From: Phaseolus vulgaris
Taxonomy: Eukaryota > Streptophyta > Magnoliopsida > Fabales > Fabaceae
Assembly (NCBI RefSeq): GCF_000499845.2
Contig: NC_023751.2
Location: 37,808,309 to 37,872,308, forward strand
DNA: 64,000 bases
Reading direction: 5' to 3'
The translations under genes and the position numbers were made by a program. Below the pieces are notes generated by a model that did not search any database, was not told the DNA's origin, and saw only the letters and a list, made by a program, of their open reading frames with translations. This document shows positions 33,478-44,830 of the stretch, piece by piece (the first letter of the stretch is position 1; each line of letters begins with the position of its first letter).

Positions 33478-36168
33478 CTAAACAATGTTCAAACTTGGCC
33501 CTTGTAACCACCTTGCCTTGTAGCGAACATCTTCTTTATTAGAAAATTCTTCTTTCTTTGCAAATACCCATTTGCACCCAATTGCCTTCTTACCTTTTGG
33601 TAATTGTGCCAACTTCCACGTCTTGTTCTTCTTCAAAGACTGTATCTCCTCTTCCATCGCACCTGCCCAATTACCACTCTCTGAACTCAGAATGGCTTCT
33701 GGGTAAGTGGATGGAATGTCATCAACAACTGGAAGTGCATAGGCAACCATATCCATGAAACGAGCAGGCTTCTGAATATCTCGTCTCTGTCTTCTAACTG
33801 CAATTGGCGTTGATTGCTGTTGAGATTCTTGGGTAGGAACCTCTTCCTCATCTGACTCTTCTTCTTCCATAGGAGAGTCACTTGTGGTATTTCGTGTTGG
33901 GATCACCACTGTCTGCTCAAACTCCACCTGCTTCCGAACACACTCCACTTGTTGTGGAGTACTATCAGCTCCTTCTGGATTTACCTTCTTTAACATGGCA
34001 GATTCATCAAAGGTAACATCCCTGCTGATAATCGTCTTCTTTGCCTCTAGACACCACAAACGGTATCCCTTCACTCCAGGACTAAAGCCCATGAAAAGAG
34101 CATTCTTTGCCCGTGGATCCAACTTTGATTCAATCACATGATAATATGCAATAGAACCAAAAACATGCAAAGAATCATAATCAGTTGCAGGTTTTCCAGA
34201 CCATACCTCTAACGGGGTTTTTCCATCTATAGCAGATGATGGCAAACGATTGACGAGATGTTGAACGTATGTCACAGCCTCAGCCCAAAACTCTCTGCCT
34301 AACTCAGCATTAGACAACATACAACGAACTTTCTCCACAAGTATCTTGTTCACACGCTCTGACACCCCATTCTGCTGTGGTGTTTTTCTAACAGTGAAGT
34401 GCCGAACTATGCCACAATCTTGGCATACCTTCAGGAACAGATCACTCTTGTATTCTCCTCCATTGTCGGTTCGGAGAACCTTAATCTTCCTTTCTGTCTG
34501 GTTTTCAACTTCATCTTTCCACTTAAGGAAAATTTCAAGCACATCATTTTTGTTCTTCATAGTAAACACCCAAACTCTCCTGGAAAAATCATCCACAAAA
34601 GTGACAAAATAATGCCTACCTCCGATTGACGGAGTCTTGGCAGGTCCCCACACATCTGAATGCACATAATCCAGAATACCCTTGGTATTGTGAATTGCAG
34701 TGCCAAACTTCACTCTTCGTTGTTTTCCCAGAACACAATGCTCACAAAATTCAAGTTTGCAAGCCTTCGTACCTTTCAACAATCCCTGCTTGGTAAGAAT
34801 TTGCAAGGATTTCTCTCCAGCATGTCCCAACCTCATATGCCACAACTTCGTTGCCTCAGCATCCTTCTTAGAGCTAGAAGTTGCTGCCGCTACTATCCCC
34901 ACCACTGTACTACCTTGATAGTAATACAAATTGTTCTTCATCACGCCTTTCAACATCACCAGTGCTCCTGAAGTTGCTTTAAGAATTTCATCTCGCATCG
35001 TCACGACTAGGCCTTTAGATTCTAAAGCCCCCAATGAGATGAGATTCTTCTTCAACTTTGGCACGTACCGTACATCCCGCAAAATTCTGGTGGATCCATC
35101 ATGATTCCGCAGCTTGATTGAACCTATCCCAGCTGTCTTACATGGATTATCATTACCCATGTAAACAACCCCGCCATCAAGTTCTTGAAATTCAAAGAAC
35201 CAATCCCGAATGGGACACATATGATAGGTACAACCTGAATCCAATATCCACTCATCTGGGTACGATGATGCTGAAAGCGAGACAATTAAAGAGATATCTG
35301 ATTCCACATCACTTTTGCATTCTGCAACATTTGCATCTTGCGGAACCTTTTCTTTCTTCTGCAGTTTTGGATAGTCTTTCTTCTAGTGTCCTTTCTCATG
35401 ACAGAAAGCACACTCATCTTTGGCAACGGCTCGACCTTTAGACTCAGACATCCCTCTTCTCTCCTTTGTTTGGCTTTGCTGACGGCCTCTTGCCACCAAT
35501 GCTTCTTCTGATGTCGTTGATTTGGTTTTCATCTTATCCTGCTTTCTCAATTCATGACTATATAAAGCAGAACAAACAGCATCTAACGACACATTCTCCT
35601 TCCCGTGAAGGAGCGTAGTCTCCAAATGTTCAAATTCATCAGGAAGAGATGATAACAACATCAAAGCCAAATCCTCATCCTCAAACTTCACATCTAAATT
35701 CAACAGGTCTGCTACTAATTGATTAAACATAGTGATGTGTGCATTCATAGTAGTACCTTGTTGGTAGTCAAATCGGAGCAACCTTTTCTTCATCAGGAGC
35801 TTGTTCTGACAACTCTTCTTCAGAAACTTGTCCTCCAATGCCTTCCACAGTTTGTGTGCAGAAGTCTCGTTTTTTACAGCGTACTTCTACTCTCTGGACA
35901 GGCAGGATCGAATAGTTCCGCATGCTAACCGGTTGATGATACTCCAGTCTTTCTCCTCTACCTCTTTTGGTTTCTCTCCTTCAATAGCAATATCAAGACC
36001 CTGCTGAAAAAGAGAGTCCAAGACCTCTCCTTGCCACATGCCAAAATGTCCAGTGCCATCAAATATTTCCACCGCCAATTTCAAAGTGGACACCGGGAAC
36101 CTCGACCATGATGACGAGGAGCCCGACAGTCTGGATACATTCTTCGCTTCTTCTTCTTGATTTGCCAT
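33478..36168 (-). pseudogene. Copia gag-pol polyprotein, with nonsense changes and RT/RNase H deletion
   Basis: One frame on the minus strand from the ATG at 36168. Gag is interrupted by TAG at 35887-35889. The zinc knuckle CAFCHEKGH is followed by TAG (35383-35385) where Trp is usual, and its last Cys is Tyr, so it is broken twice. Pol then has protease ILDSGCTYHM, integrase HHCC (LWHMRLGHAG ... CEHCVLGK) and the catalytic DDE set (DYVHSDVWGP, LRTDNGGEY, NGVSERVNKIL). RT starts (KNKTWKLAQLPKGKK, CKWVFAKK) but stops after YKAR. The next frame at once reads KFEHCLDLVNI, which resembles the usual copia C-terminus. This places a deletion junction at about 33511-33520, where CAAGG occurs on both sides. 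Confidence 0.9.
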
Positions 36169-36247
36169 TACAAACTCAAAATATAATATTCAATATTACA
36201 AATAATTTCAAACAACCCAAGGCGAACCTTCGGCTCTTGATACCACT

Positions 36248-36567
36248 TGTTGGGAAAAACGGGTAATTTTCCCACTAAAACAAAACCCTAACAGAGCTAC
36301 CCGACAAATAATATTGAATAAATAAAGCGGAATAATAAAAGAGATAAAGAGGAAAAAAACACACCCGAAAATTGTTAACGGAGTTCGGCCTGTTTAGCCT
36401 AATCTCCGAGCACAGCAAAAACAACTCCCTTTTATTATTATGAGAGAAGATATTACAAATTGGGATATATAACAGTGAAGGAGAAGAGTTTAATTTATAA
36501 CCCTCAAACCTCCTTCCCAAACAATGAACCCATTGATGTGGGACTTGGGATTAAGCCAAAATCAACA
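36248..36567 (-). repeat. 5' LTR of the copia element
   Basis: 320 bp, partner of 33025-33344. The primer site lies just inside it at about 36230-36245 and GATCC just outside at 36568-36572. Confidence 0.93.
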
Positions 36568-36820
36568 GATCCAACATTGCAGGAGCTTCAGGGTTGTTGC
36601 TACCTATCTCAACTGCAATCTCTTTTGCACTGAGTTTGCCACCATTTTTGGCTAAGATATCAAACACCCCCAGCTCAAACAATGTCCTCAGAGCCATTGG
36701 AACCACAAACGAAACCATCTTTTCCATGCAAAACGTCAACTCATCTTCTTCTTCCCGTTTAAGATGATGCTCCTCTCTCCCATTCACAACTTCTCTACCT
36801 GTTTCCAACGTTTCTGCCAT

Positions 36821-39109
36821 GACAGTTCAAAAACCTAACACGCAACAACACTCTATCAATTTCTTTGAAGTGCAGTTTCTAGTTCACTGGTTGATTCACC
36901 TTTATACACCTCAACTCATGCTCAAAACATATTTTTGTTGTTAGTCAAAAGTTAATAAAATATTATTAACAACTACACTTTCACAAGTTCAGATTTGCAT
37001 ATATGAAATTTTGTAATCTTTAAACGATGCCGAACTTCAACACACTTCACGTCCAGAGAAACACACTTCACGTCCAGAGTAACAACTTCTTCTACATGAG
37101 ATAACATATTATGAATGATGAATGATCCGATAACAGTTCGATAGTAGGTGATCTGATAAACTCAACAAACACTCTTTAGTATAGTTTCGAAATGACTATA
37201 TTAGAAAATAGATTTAAGTCTAACTCAACTTTATAAAATAAATTTATAAAGTAAAATTTGCACTCATATGTATTATGAAATGCTTAAATATCTAATCGAG
37301 ATATATTTAAATATTAGTTTAAGTATTATTCATCCTAAATATTGTAAGATAAGTCAAGAAATATGTGTTCCTAGCTATCATTTTTCTCCATGAAGTTAAC
37401 AGAAAGAGAAAAATGGAAATATACATCACTTTCGCTTGAGGCAAATTAGACCGCTATGCTGTCTTTTAGGGGAAGAACTTCAAAATGAATGGAATATTGT
37501 TGGATTGGTCCAACTTTTAGATTCTTCAATTGACTTTTATGCTTTCAACAAAATAATTTTATTATTACTATTGAAAAATTATCATAGGATTTTAGTTAGT
37601 ATCTACTTTGTTTTGACTTTCATTCCTTTTTTAAAATAAATCATTGCAACTTTAATAAAAAAAATATCATTATTAAATTAATAATAACTTATTTTAGTGT
37701 CTCTGAATGTAATGGTCCTTGTGAAATACATAATAAGTCTTCTCACCCACTTCATACACATCATTTTTCAACAAAACATTCTTGATAGATTCCATTATAC
37801 AAATTAAACTTTTAAGTTATTATAAAATTGGGATAGTTTTTTTTTTTAAATTTTTTAATCAGCATAAAATTGGGATAGTTAACATTACATTAGTAATTTA
37901 AATTTAATATTTTCAATTAATTAAAAAATTATACTTTATTTCCTAAAAATTGTGACTGGTTGAGATTAAACACAATTATATACTAACTTTGATTATAAAA
38001 AAAAATTACATGACTTACCCCCCATAATATATTTATATATACTTTAAAAGAATCTAACAGATTATTTTATTTTTGCAATCTTAAACAGTTGATATTAAAT
38101 AAATAAATTTATTACTGTAGCTTAATTATATAAAATGATAAAAAATGTTTTTTTTTTAATTTTAAACATGCAACAAATTCTATAAATGTTTTCTTGAAAT
38201 AGTTGGAATGAAAAGAGTATAATTTAAACCATCAATTTTAATTATTAAAAATTATTATAAATACGTTTTAAAATTATTTAAACTATGAATAGTTTGGATC
38301 ACATAATTAAATTTAAATTTATTAATTTTTAAAATTTTAAAATAGTATAATTAAAAAAATTTAATTTTTAAATATAAATATATGTTTCAAAATTTAAATA
38401 ATTACATTGAAATAGTAAATCCAAGTTTACTTATTTTAATTATTTACAAATTAAAAATTATTTTATATATTTTAAAAAAAATTATATTTTAATTATTAAA
38501 AAATATTCATACTTTCTTGAAATTTTAAACTTTTGAAAATATTATAAATGCTTTATTAAAATTCATCTTACTGAGACTAATTAAAAAAATATTTAATAAT
38601 TTTAATTTAAAACATTATAAATATTTCATTGACCTTAGGACTGTTAAAAAATATTTAAGATTTTCTAAATTTAAAATATTTACAAAAAAGGTGTACAATG
38701 TTTTTGGTTCTTTCAATTTGGATCAGTTTATCTTTCAGCTTCCCAATTTTTAAAATAAATTTTTAATCTTATAATTATAAAAATGCTTCTCTTAGTTATT
38801 TTGCCCTAAATATTATTACAAATTTCAAATAATTGCAAGAAATTTATATGGAAATTTATTTCAAAGTTTACATTTTATTATCAAATATCTAGGCATATGT
38901 TTCTTTTGCTTTCAAATAATTGTTTCGATAACTTTTTACATATTAATATATTCGGATTTAGATTGAAAGATTAAAAAAGTAATTTTAAATTTTGAAGAAC
39001 TAAACAAAATTTAACTCAAATTTAAGAAATTAAATATATATTTAAATCTAAAAGATATAGTTAAATGAATTATTCAAATAATTGTACAATTAGATACTTT
39101 TCAAGGTCG
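36821..39109. other. OMT1 5' flank, gene-free
   Basis: The promoter of OMT1 lies at the left end. A TRIM remnant lies at about 37120-37320 (GATAACAGTTCGATAGTAGG, TTTAAGTCTAACTCAAC). The remainder is very AT-rich, with no gene seen. Confidence 0.5.
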
Positions 39110-39693
39110 CGATAAATCTTATTTTCTAATTAGTTATTTTGACCATTCAATAACCAAGTCTTTTGTTTTATTGATGAATGTACTTTTTGAAAATTCTACT
39201 AAGAAAATTCAAGTGTTTCTTTTTCTATAAGAGTATGTATAAGGATATACTTTTTTTTTTATATATAATAAATGTTTCTTTAAATTTAAGGTAGATTGCC
39301 AAACAAAAAATTTAAATCTGATTTAGAACAATATTAAAAATCTTATGATATTTTGTATAATAGTACTTGGATGGAACCAAGTTTATAAGTGATTATAAAA
39401 TTTATACTTACTACATCAAATAAATTTTATTGTTATATTATTATTATAACTATTATCATTATTATTATGACTATTATTATTATTATTATCAATATTATTA
39501 TATTTTTTTATAATAATAATATTTTATTATTATTAATATTACTAGTAATATTAATATTATTAAAAATAATATTACTAATAATATTAATATAAATATTAAG
39601 AATAATAGTATTATTAATAATATGAATAACAATAATAATTTTTTTTATTAATATTAATGTTATTGTTATAATTATTATTAGTTTATGGATAAT

Positions 39694-39930
39694 TACTATA
39701 AGAAAACCATGAAATAAAAATTATTTTTTAGATACCAAAATAATTAATTACAATATTAACTAAATTAGAGATTATTTTAGAAACTAAATAATTGGTAGTT
39801 AAAACATTTGTAGCTAATTAGAATAAAAAATTTATTTAGTCTTTAAAATAATATTTAATTTAGTCAGTATAGTAATTAATTATTTTTTTTTCTTTAAAAT
39901 TAATTTTTATTTAATATTTTTCTTGTAGTG
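39694..39930. mobile_element. CACTA-type MITE
   Basis: The right end reads CTTGTAGTG, the complement of the CACTACAAG terminus; the left end TACTATAAGAAAA is a diverged match. The flanks show AAT on both sides, a 3-bp target duplication as expected for CACTA elements. The interior is AT-rich with inverted phrases such as AAATTAGAGA and GTAGCTAATTAG. No coding sequence. Confidence 0.65.
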
Positions 39931-40504
39931 AATAAAGAGAATGTAACCTTATATATATAGATGTCTATAGGTAATTTTTGTATGAATATGTCATAACTCT
40001 ATGTAGATAATAATTCTATATAATGCTGAATTTATTAATGATAAAAATATATAGATAATATTATACGTAATACTAAATTTATTTATGAATTTGTATATGT
40101 ATGTAATAATTCTTAATTAAATTTAAAGTTTCTTAGTATAATAAAAAGTATTTTATTTCTTAACATAATAAAAGTAATAATTTGCTATTCTAAACTCTGA
40201 TGTAATAATAATGATAATATATTTATTATAAAAATATGAAAATTTTTATTTTAGAGTTACGTATAAATAATCAAGATTTCATGTTTTTTTCATTAAAAGT
40301 GACGCAATAATTTCCATTAACATTTATATGTTTTCTTGAATCTTTATAGTCAAATTGTTGGTTCCGATTTGGCCACGGTTGTTAAGACTAATGCTTTACT
40401 AATATAATTTGAGCAAACACTGTTTGGTAAAGCTTTAGAATTAAAAATATTTTATAAATTAATTTATACACAAATTAATTTTAATTTATAAAAATGTCAC
40501 ACAA

Positions 40505-40860
40505 AAAAATCATTCCATACAAATCGAGACAAAAAGTAATTAGTTGTTATAATAATTAAATTAAAAATTATTTTAAAGATTAAAAAAAATTAGTATCTAA
40601 ATTAATTTATATTATTATTAAATAGTTTTTAAATTGGTATCTAATTAGCTATCAATGTTTTTCTACTAAATTTAAAATCTAAATAATTGGTAATTAAAAC
40701 TTTGGTAGCTAATTAGAAACCAATTTATAAATTATTTAACAATAATATAAACTAATTTTGATTTTTTTTAATTTTTAAAATAATATCTAATTTAATTATT
40801 ATAATAATTTTTTTTTTTCAAAATTAATTTTTGTTTAATAATTTTATTGTGATATTTTTA
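40505..40860. mobile_element. Foldback CACTA-like MITE, second copy
   Basis: Same family as 39694-39930, seen as a long imperfect palindrome: AAATTGGTATCTAATTAGCT on the left is mirrored by TAGCTAATTAGAAACCAATTT on the right. The ends are degenerate. Confidence 0.55.
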
Positions 40861-41429
40861 TTCGTTGAATTATTTATAAAACTTGTCTAAACATGCCATT
40901 TGATATATGAAACAATAATTGAATTCAAGCTTTCTTTCTACGAAAAATAAATAAATAAATAAAGTTAAAATGTTTACTTTTTGATTTACTAATCAATTTA
41001 GACCACTAGTCGTCGTAAGTATGATGGTCAAAAGTAAGATAGTCAAAAGAAGTAAGATGGTCAAATCTCAAGCCTGAAATCCTCGTAATTCAAATTTGTT
41101 TTCTTTACGCTAACTACGAAAATTGTATTATTTCAATAATATATGACTAAATATTTTTTAATGAATAGATTTTAATTTAAATTTTTTGAAAAAAATATTT
41201 TATTCTCTTTAAGTTAAACAGTATCAATTTTTATTTTTAATATCATATAATAATAATTAATTATTTACATATTAAATAAAAATTATATAATCACACAATA
41301 TAATATAAAAAAAGTGTTATTTAAAAAAATATTTATATCTATTCAAATTAAATTTTAATGTATAAACTAATTAAAAAAAAAAAATTCATTTAACATGAAA
41401 TAATTTTAATGTTTTTTTATTGAAAAAAA

Positions 41430-42330
41430 TGAATAAATAAGAGATATTTCTGGGATACCTCAACCCTTATACAAAAGACTAATGTTCATCTTCCTCACAC
41501 AAACAATACAAATATCATCTATTACAATTGAACTTTTAAAGGCCCTCGACTCATAAACTAGATCTCTTAATAGTTTTTGATAGACATCGTGCAAACTCGA
41601 GACTCAAGACACCAATCAAAGCTAGTTTCCTCTTCCTCCCCGCACATACAACAAATGTGACTAATCATACCTAGCTCCCTTCTCACCAAATTCACTTTAG
41701 TCACTATTTTGTCTTCCAAAATCCTCCATACTACGAGCTGTGATGATGGTTGTGCCTTTATCCTCCAAAAGCCCACAAACAAATCCTTCTCTTTCGCTTG
41801 AGCATCTTCTTTAAAAATAGTATATGCAGATACACTGTTACACTGTTATCTCACAATCCTTCCAAACCCAAGAATCCTCCTTATCCTCCCTTATCTTTTT
41901 CTCTTCAAAAAGATACATTAACCATTGTTCCTGATTCTTTTTCCATTCAAACAAGTTTCTTCTCCATTCCAACTTCCAAGACCACTCTAGATTAAGTATC
42001 ATCTCCCCTACTTGCCAAAGATAAGCTTCTTTATTAGAACAAATGAAGAACATCCTCAAAAAATTGACCTTGAGAGACATATTTCCTGCCCATTTGTCCT
42101 CCTATAATCTTATCTCCCTCCCGTTCCATACCTCCCATAAAATTATCTTAAACTTATCTTTCTAACCCTCAAGAGACCAAATTTCTTTCAAGTTCCACCA
42201 CCAAAAAGAATCTGATCTAAAATTCGTTTTGCACCCAAAAATCCCTCCATCCTCCATACTTAGAATCCACAAATCCTTCTTCTCATGCCCTCAACACCAA
42301 ATCTACATTTGATAATTTTAATGTTCACAT
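41430..42330 (-). pseudogene. Fragment of a LINE-type reverse transcriptase (zf-RVT end)
   Basis: The minus strand reads, across several frames and stops, the C-terminal part of a non-LTR retrotransposon ORF2. It has WAGNMSLKVNFLRMF and LEWSWKLEWRRNLFEWKK, then ISHICCMCGEEEETS with further Cys residues, which fits the zf-RVT zinc-binding domain. The reverse transcriptase core is absent, so this is a dead 3' fragment. Confidence 0.65.
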
Positions 42331-42768
42331 TTAAAAGCTAAACCTTTGATAAAAGATTATTCATAACTTTAACATAAATCTAATATTCCTCAAGTTATTT
42401 TTCTTTTGTGGTAATTTTATCAACAAATAACTAACATCTCTATTAAAGGTTAATTTATACATGTGTGTCTTTCTCACGTAGTTTTTTACACGACTCCACG
42501 TCATCATGAATCGAATTAAAACTATTATTAACTAAAATAAGATAAAAGAAATTGTGTTCAACAAAATTGTATAAAAAATAGACTTTTACTTCATTTCTTT
42601 CCTTACATTATTTCTTCTTTTCATATGTTCTTATTATTTTTATTTCTTTTTTGATTTTAAATTTTTCTGTCGTTCATACTTTTCCATTCTTTTCTTTTTA
42701 ATTTCTTACTTCATTTGTCATTTTTTTTCAAAATCAAATTTTATTGTACAATAATTGACGTTGACGTG
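41872..42768. repeat. Block duplicated at 62991-64000
   Basis: Long direct repeat including the upstream part of the LINE fragment and AT-rich sequence beyond it. Shared phrases include AAAAGATACATTAAC, GTTCCTGATTCTTTT, TTATTAGAACAAATG, ACATTTGATAATTTTAATG and CATGACTCC/CACGACTCC. The second copy has an extra ~100 bases near 63700-63800. Confidence 0.85.
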
Positions 42769-43730
42769 TCCAGGATTATTTTCACCTTTATGATATTTCA
42801 GTTTAGAATAATATTTTCATCATATTTCAGTTTAGAATAATTATTTTCATCATATTTAATAAAAAATATTTTGAAAGATAAAAAATAATATAAACTAAAA
42901 ATTTATTGATATTTAAAGTAATTTTTATTATTAATAAAAAATAAAAATAATTTTTAAATTGATATATAACATTAATTATCAAAATTTTACCTACTAATCA
43001 ATATAATAATTAGTTATTATTTTTTAATTAAAAATAATAATCAAATCAAGTAATTTAACTTCAAATTAAAACTTTGTATTCATTTACTTATATTCTTTTA
43101 GGTCTCTAGGATTTAAACTTTAAAGATAAATTCCTAGTCCAAATGAAAAAAATAAAATTTTGATAAGAAATTAGTGATTGAAAATATTTTTTATAATTAA
43201 TAATAAAAAAATAAAAATGGGAGTACTAGGGTTGCTTTAATTCATAATACAAAACCTCATTCTAAAAGAGATGAGGGATCCTAATAAACAACCGTCATCC
43301 CAACAAACAAGATTGGAAACCTTGTTTGATGGGTAAAGTACCATGAGTAAATTGTAGCAACATTAAAGATCTTGATTATGAATGAGGATTTTTTTATATA
43401 GTCTATTTTAAACTCATAATTATTCAACGCATTTCAAATGACCTATAATACCGTGATCAATAAGTAGAATATGTATGAAATGCATAACATGTTGGTTTAA
43501 TAAGAGATAGAATTTAAAAATTAGTAAAATAATTTAGTTAATCATGTAAGCCATCAAGAAAATCAAGGAACTAGAAATTTTTGTGTGAAGAAACATGATA
43601 TAGGGGAAAAAGTGTTAAAGATTAATCATGCATCTATAACAATCTAGAAAAAATAATTAAAAGACAATAATAGGGGAACATAATGCTGGTTTTCATAGTA
43701 TATGGATCAAATGGATCAAAGGTTGCTTGC
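42769..43730. other. Gene-free AT-rich spacer left of the gypsy element
   Basis: Contains a degenerate CACTA-like/foldback fragment at about 42850-43040. No gene recognised. Confidence 0.45.
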
Positions 43731-44210
43731 TGATGAGGAGGAACTTGACCAAGCCTTACATGCACAACATGTTTGGATCCTTAAAAATAGAATAATATTA
43801 TTATTTTTTCCTCAAGTAGGATTTGAACCCAGAACCAAATGGAAAGTATCAACTTAACCACTGGGGCAAATGATCCTTCTTGAAATATAAGGATTGTAGT
43901 TTCGTCTTATTTTCTTACAAACAAGAAAAGACCTCTAGCTAAACTTGTAATTTATACACTATTGGAACTCAGAATAGGGGAACGAATATTTTGACAATTT
44001 TAGAGAGTGTTTCTCTGCTAGGGTTTTTCCCTACATCTTGCGATCTTATCAAGAATCCACCAATTCTTTTGGCGATCATCCTTAAGCTTATCAAACTTTG
44101 TTTGTGGCGCCTTCCTTTATCCAGGTTTCTATTGTTACTGTTCTGAATTTATTTCGTTCCGTAACCCTAAATTCCCAATTTTATTGTCATTTCTATTTGG
44201 ATTCATATCA
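43731..44210 (+). repeat. 5' LTR of the gypsy element
   Basis: From TGATGAGG to ATTCATATCA. It is shorter than the 3' LTR through internal deletions near its start, but has a tRNA-like stretch whose B-box part the other LTR lacks (43822-43872). Confidence 0.75.
43822..43872 (-). repeat. tRNA-like (SINE-like) stretch inside the 5' LTR
   Basis: The minus strand reads TTGCCCCAGTGGTTAAG (A-box like) and, about 30 bases later, GGGTTCAAATCC (B-box like). The 3' LTR keeps the A-box side but not the B box. Confidence 0.45.
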
Positions 44211-44317
44211 GTTGGTATTCAGAGCAAATGTTTGAGTCATAATATAATTGTGCATCCAATATATTTTTTTCCTCATTACTGTTCACGGTACTGTTCATTT
44301 TTATTTTTTATTTTTTT

Positions 44318-44450
44318 AAAAAAAAGAAGAAACAGAAAAAAAAGAAAAAAATAGAAGAAAAAAAAGAAAAAAAAAGAAAAGAAAAAAAAGGAAGAAGAAG
44401 AGGAAAACAGAAATAGAAAAAAAAGAACAAGAGGAAAAGAGAAGAAAAAA
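44318..44450 (+). repeat. A/G-only low-complexity tract
   Basis: About 130 bases almost wholly A and G (AAAAGAAG-type) in the untranslated leader between primer site and gag of the gypsy element. Confidence 0.9.
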
Positions 44451-44830
44451 AATAGCTCTGATTCAGTGCATACTTGATGTTTGTTAAAAGTTCTAAAAGT
44501 GGCATGTCTACATATTTTATTTTCTCTATATATTGTTTTGCTTGCTGTTTTTTAATTGTCTTGCTTGTTTGTTGATAATGAAATTGATCTTCACTATTTT
44601 GTTTTTTACTATTATTTTTAATTGATTCTGATTGCTACTTTTGAAAGTGATTCTGGATTATCGATTGCTTGATTCTTGTAAGAACCTTAAGTAGAGAAAG
44701 AGTGGTAAAAGACAGTGTGATCATTAGAAAAAAAAGCCTTATTGTGTGAAACACGAGTGTTGAGTGTAAACACGTGAGAAAGTGGTGTGAGGCCCAAACT
44801 TATTGTTATTTGTAATCTGTTTACTTGAGC

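Larger units (their letters stand above)
33025..36567 (-). mobile_element. Ty1/copia LTR retrotransposon inserted in OMT1 exon 1
   Basis: Two 320-bp LTRs, 33025-33344 and 36248-36567, both TGTTGGGAAAAACGGG to AAAATCAACA, differ at about six positions by eye (about 2%). Target duplication GATCC at 33020-33024 and 36568-36572. On the minus strand the primer site TGGTATCAAGAGCC follows the 5' LTR (36248 side), near-complementary to tRNA-iMet, and a purine tract AAGGTGGAGATTT precedes the 3' LTR. Gag and part of pol lie between; most of RT and all of RNase H are absent, so it could move only with help. Confidence 0.95.
31214..36820 (-). pseudogene. COMT-family O-methyltransferase OMT1, split in exon 1 by a copia element
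   Basis: Class II plant O-methyltransferase using S-adenosylmethionine, of the caffeic acid/isoflavonoid OMT type; substrate unknown. Pieces: exon 1a 36568-36820, exon 1b 32839-33019, exon 2 32417-32727, exon 3 31989-32053, exon 4 31214-31510. Setting aside the insertion (33025-36567) and one copy of its 5-bp target duplication, the parts are in phase for 368 residues, the normal family length, without internal stops. Visible features: LVDVGGGHG (SAM site), LHDWSDEQC (catalytic His), [11 protein letters not shown], ending VMEFYK. As it stands, translation would enter the LTR after MLD. A TATAAA on the minus strand at 36901-36906, about 80 bases upstream of the ATG, is a plausible TATA box. 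The break looks recent because the remaining frame is open. Confidence 0.88.
39110..41110. repeat. OMT1 upstream block duplicated upstream of OMT2
   Basis: Collinear with 56610-58078 in the same orientation. Shared phrases in order: TAGTTATTTTGAC, TTTTATTGATGAATGT, GATTTAGAACAATATTAAAA, TATAGTCAAATTGTTGG, AATTTATACACAA, TTGTCTAAACATAC-like, ATGAAACAATAAT and TTCAAATTTG. This copy is interrupted by TTA-type low complexity (39420-39680) and by two CACTA-like MITEs. Confidence 0.75.

Noticed and set aside
39389..39592. Ile-rich open frame
   Set aside because: Translation of an ATT/TTA low-complexity stretch; not a gene.
43835..43872. Genuine tRNA gene
   Set aside because: Only A- and B-box-like motifs are visible; the cloverleaf stems do not pair and the other LTR lacks half of it.
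44308..44505. Phe/Leu-rich minus-strand frame
   Set aside because: It is the complement of an A/G-only low-complexity tract in the gypsy leader.
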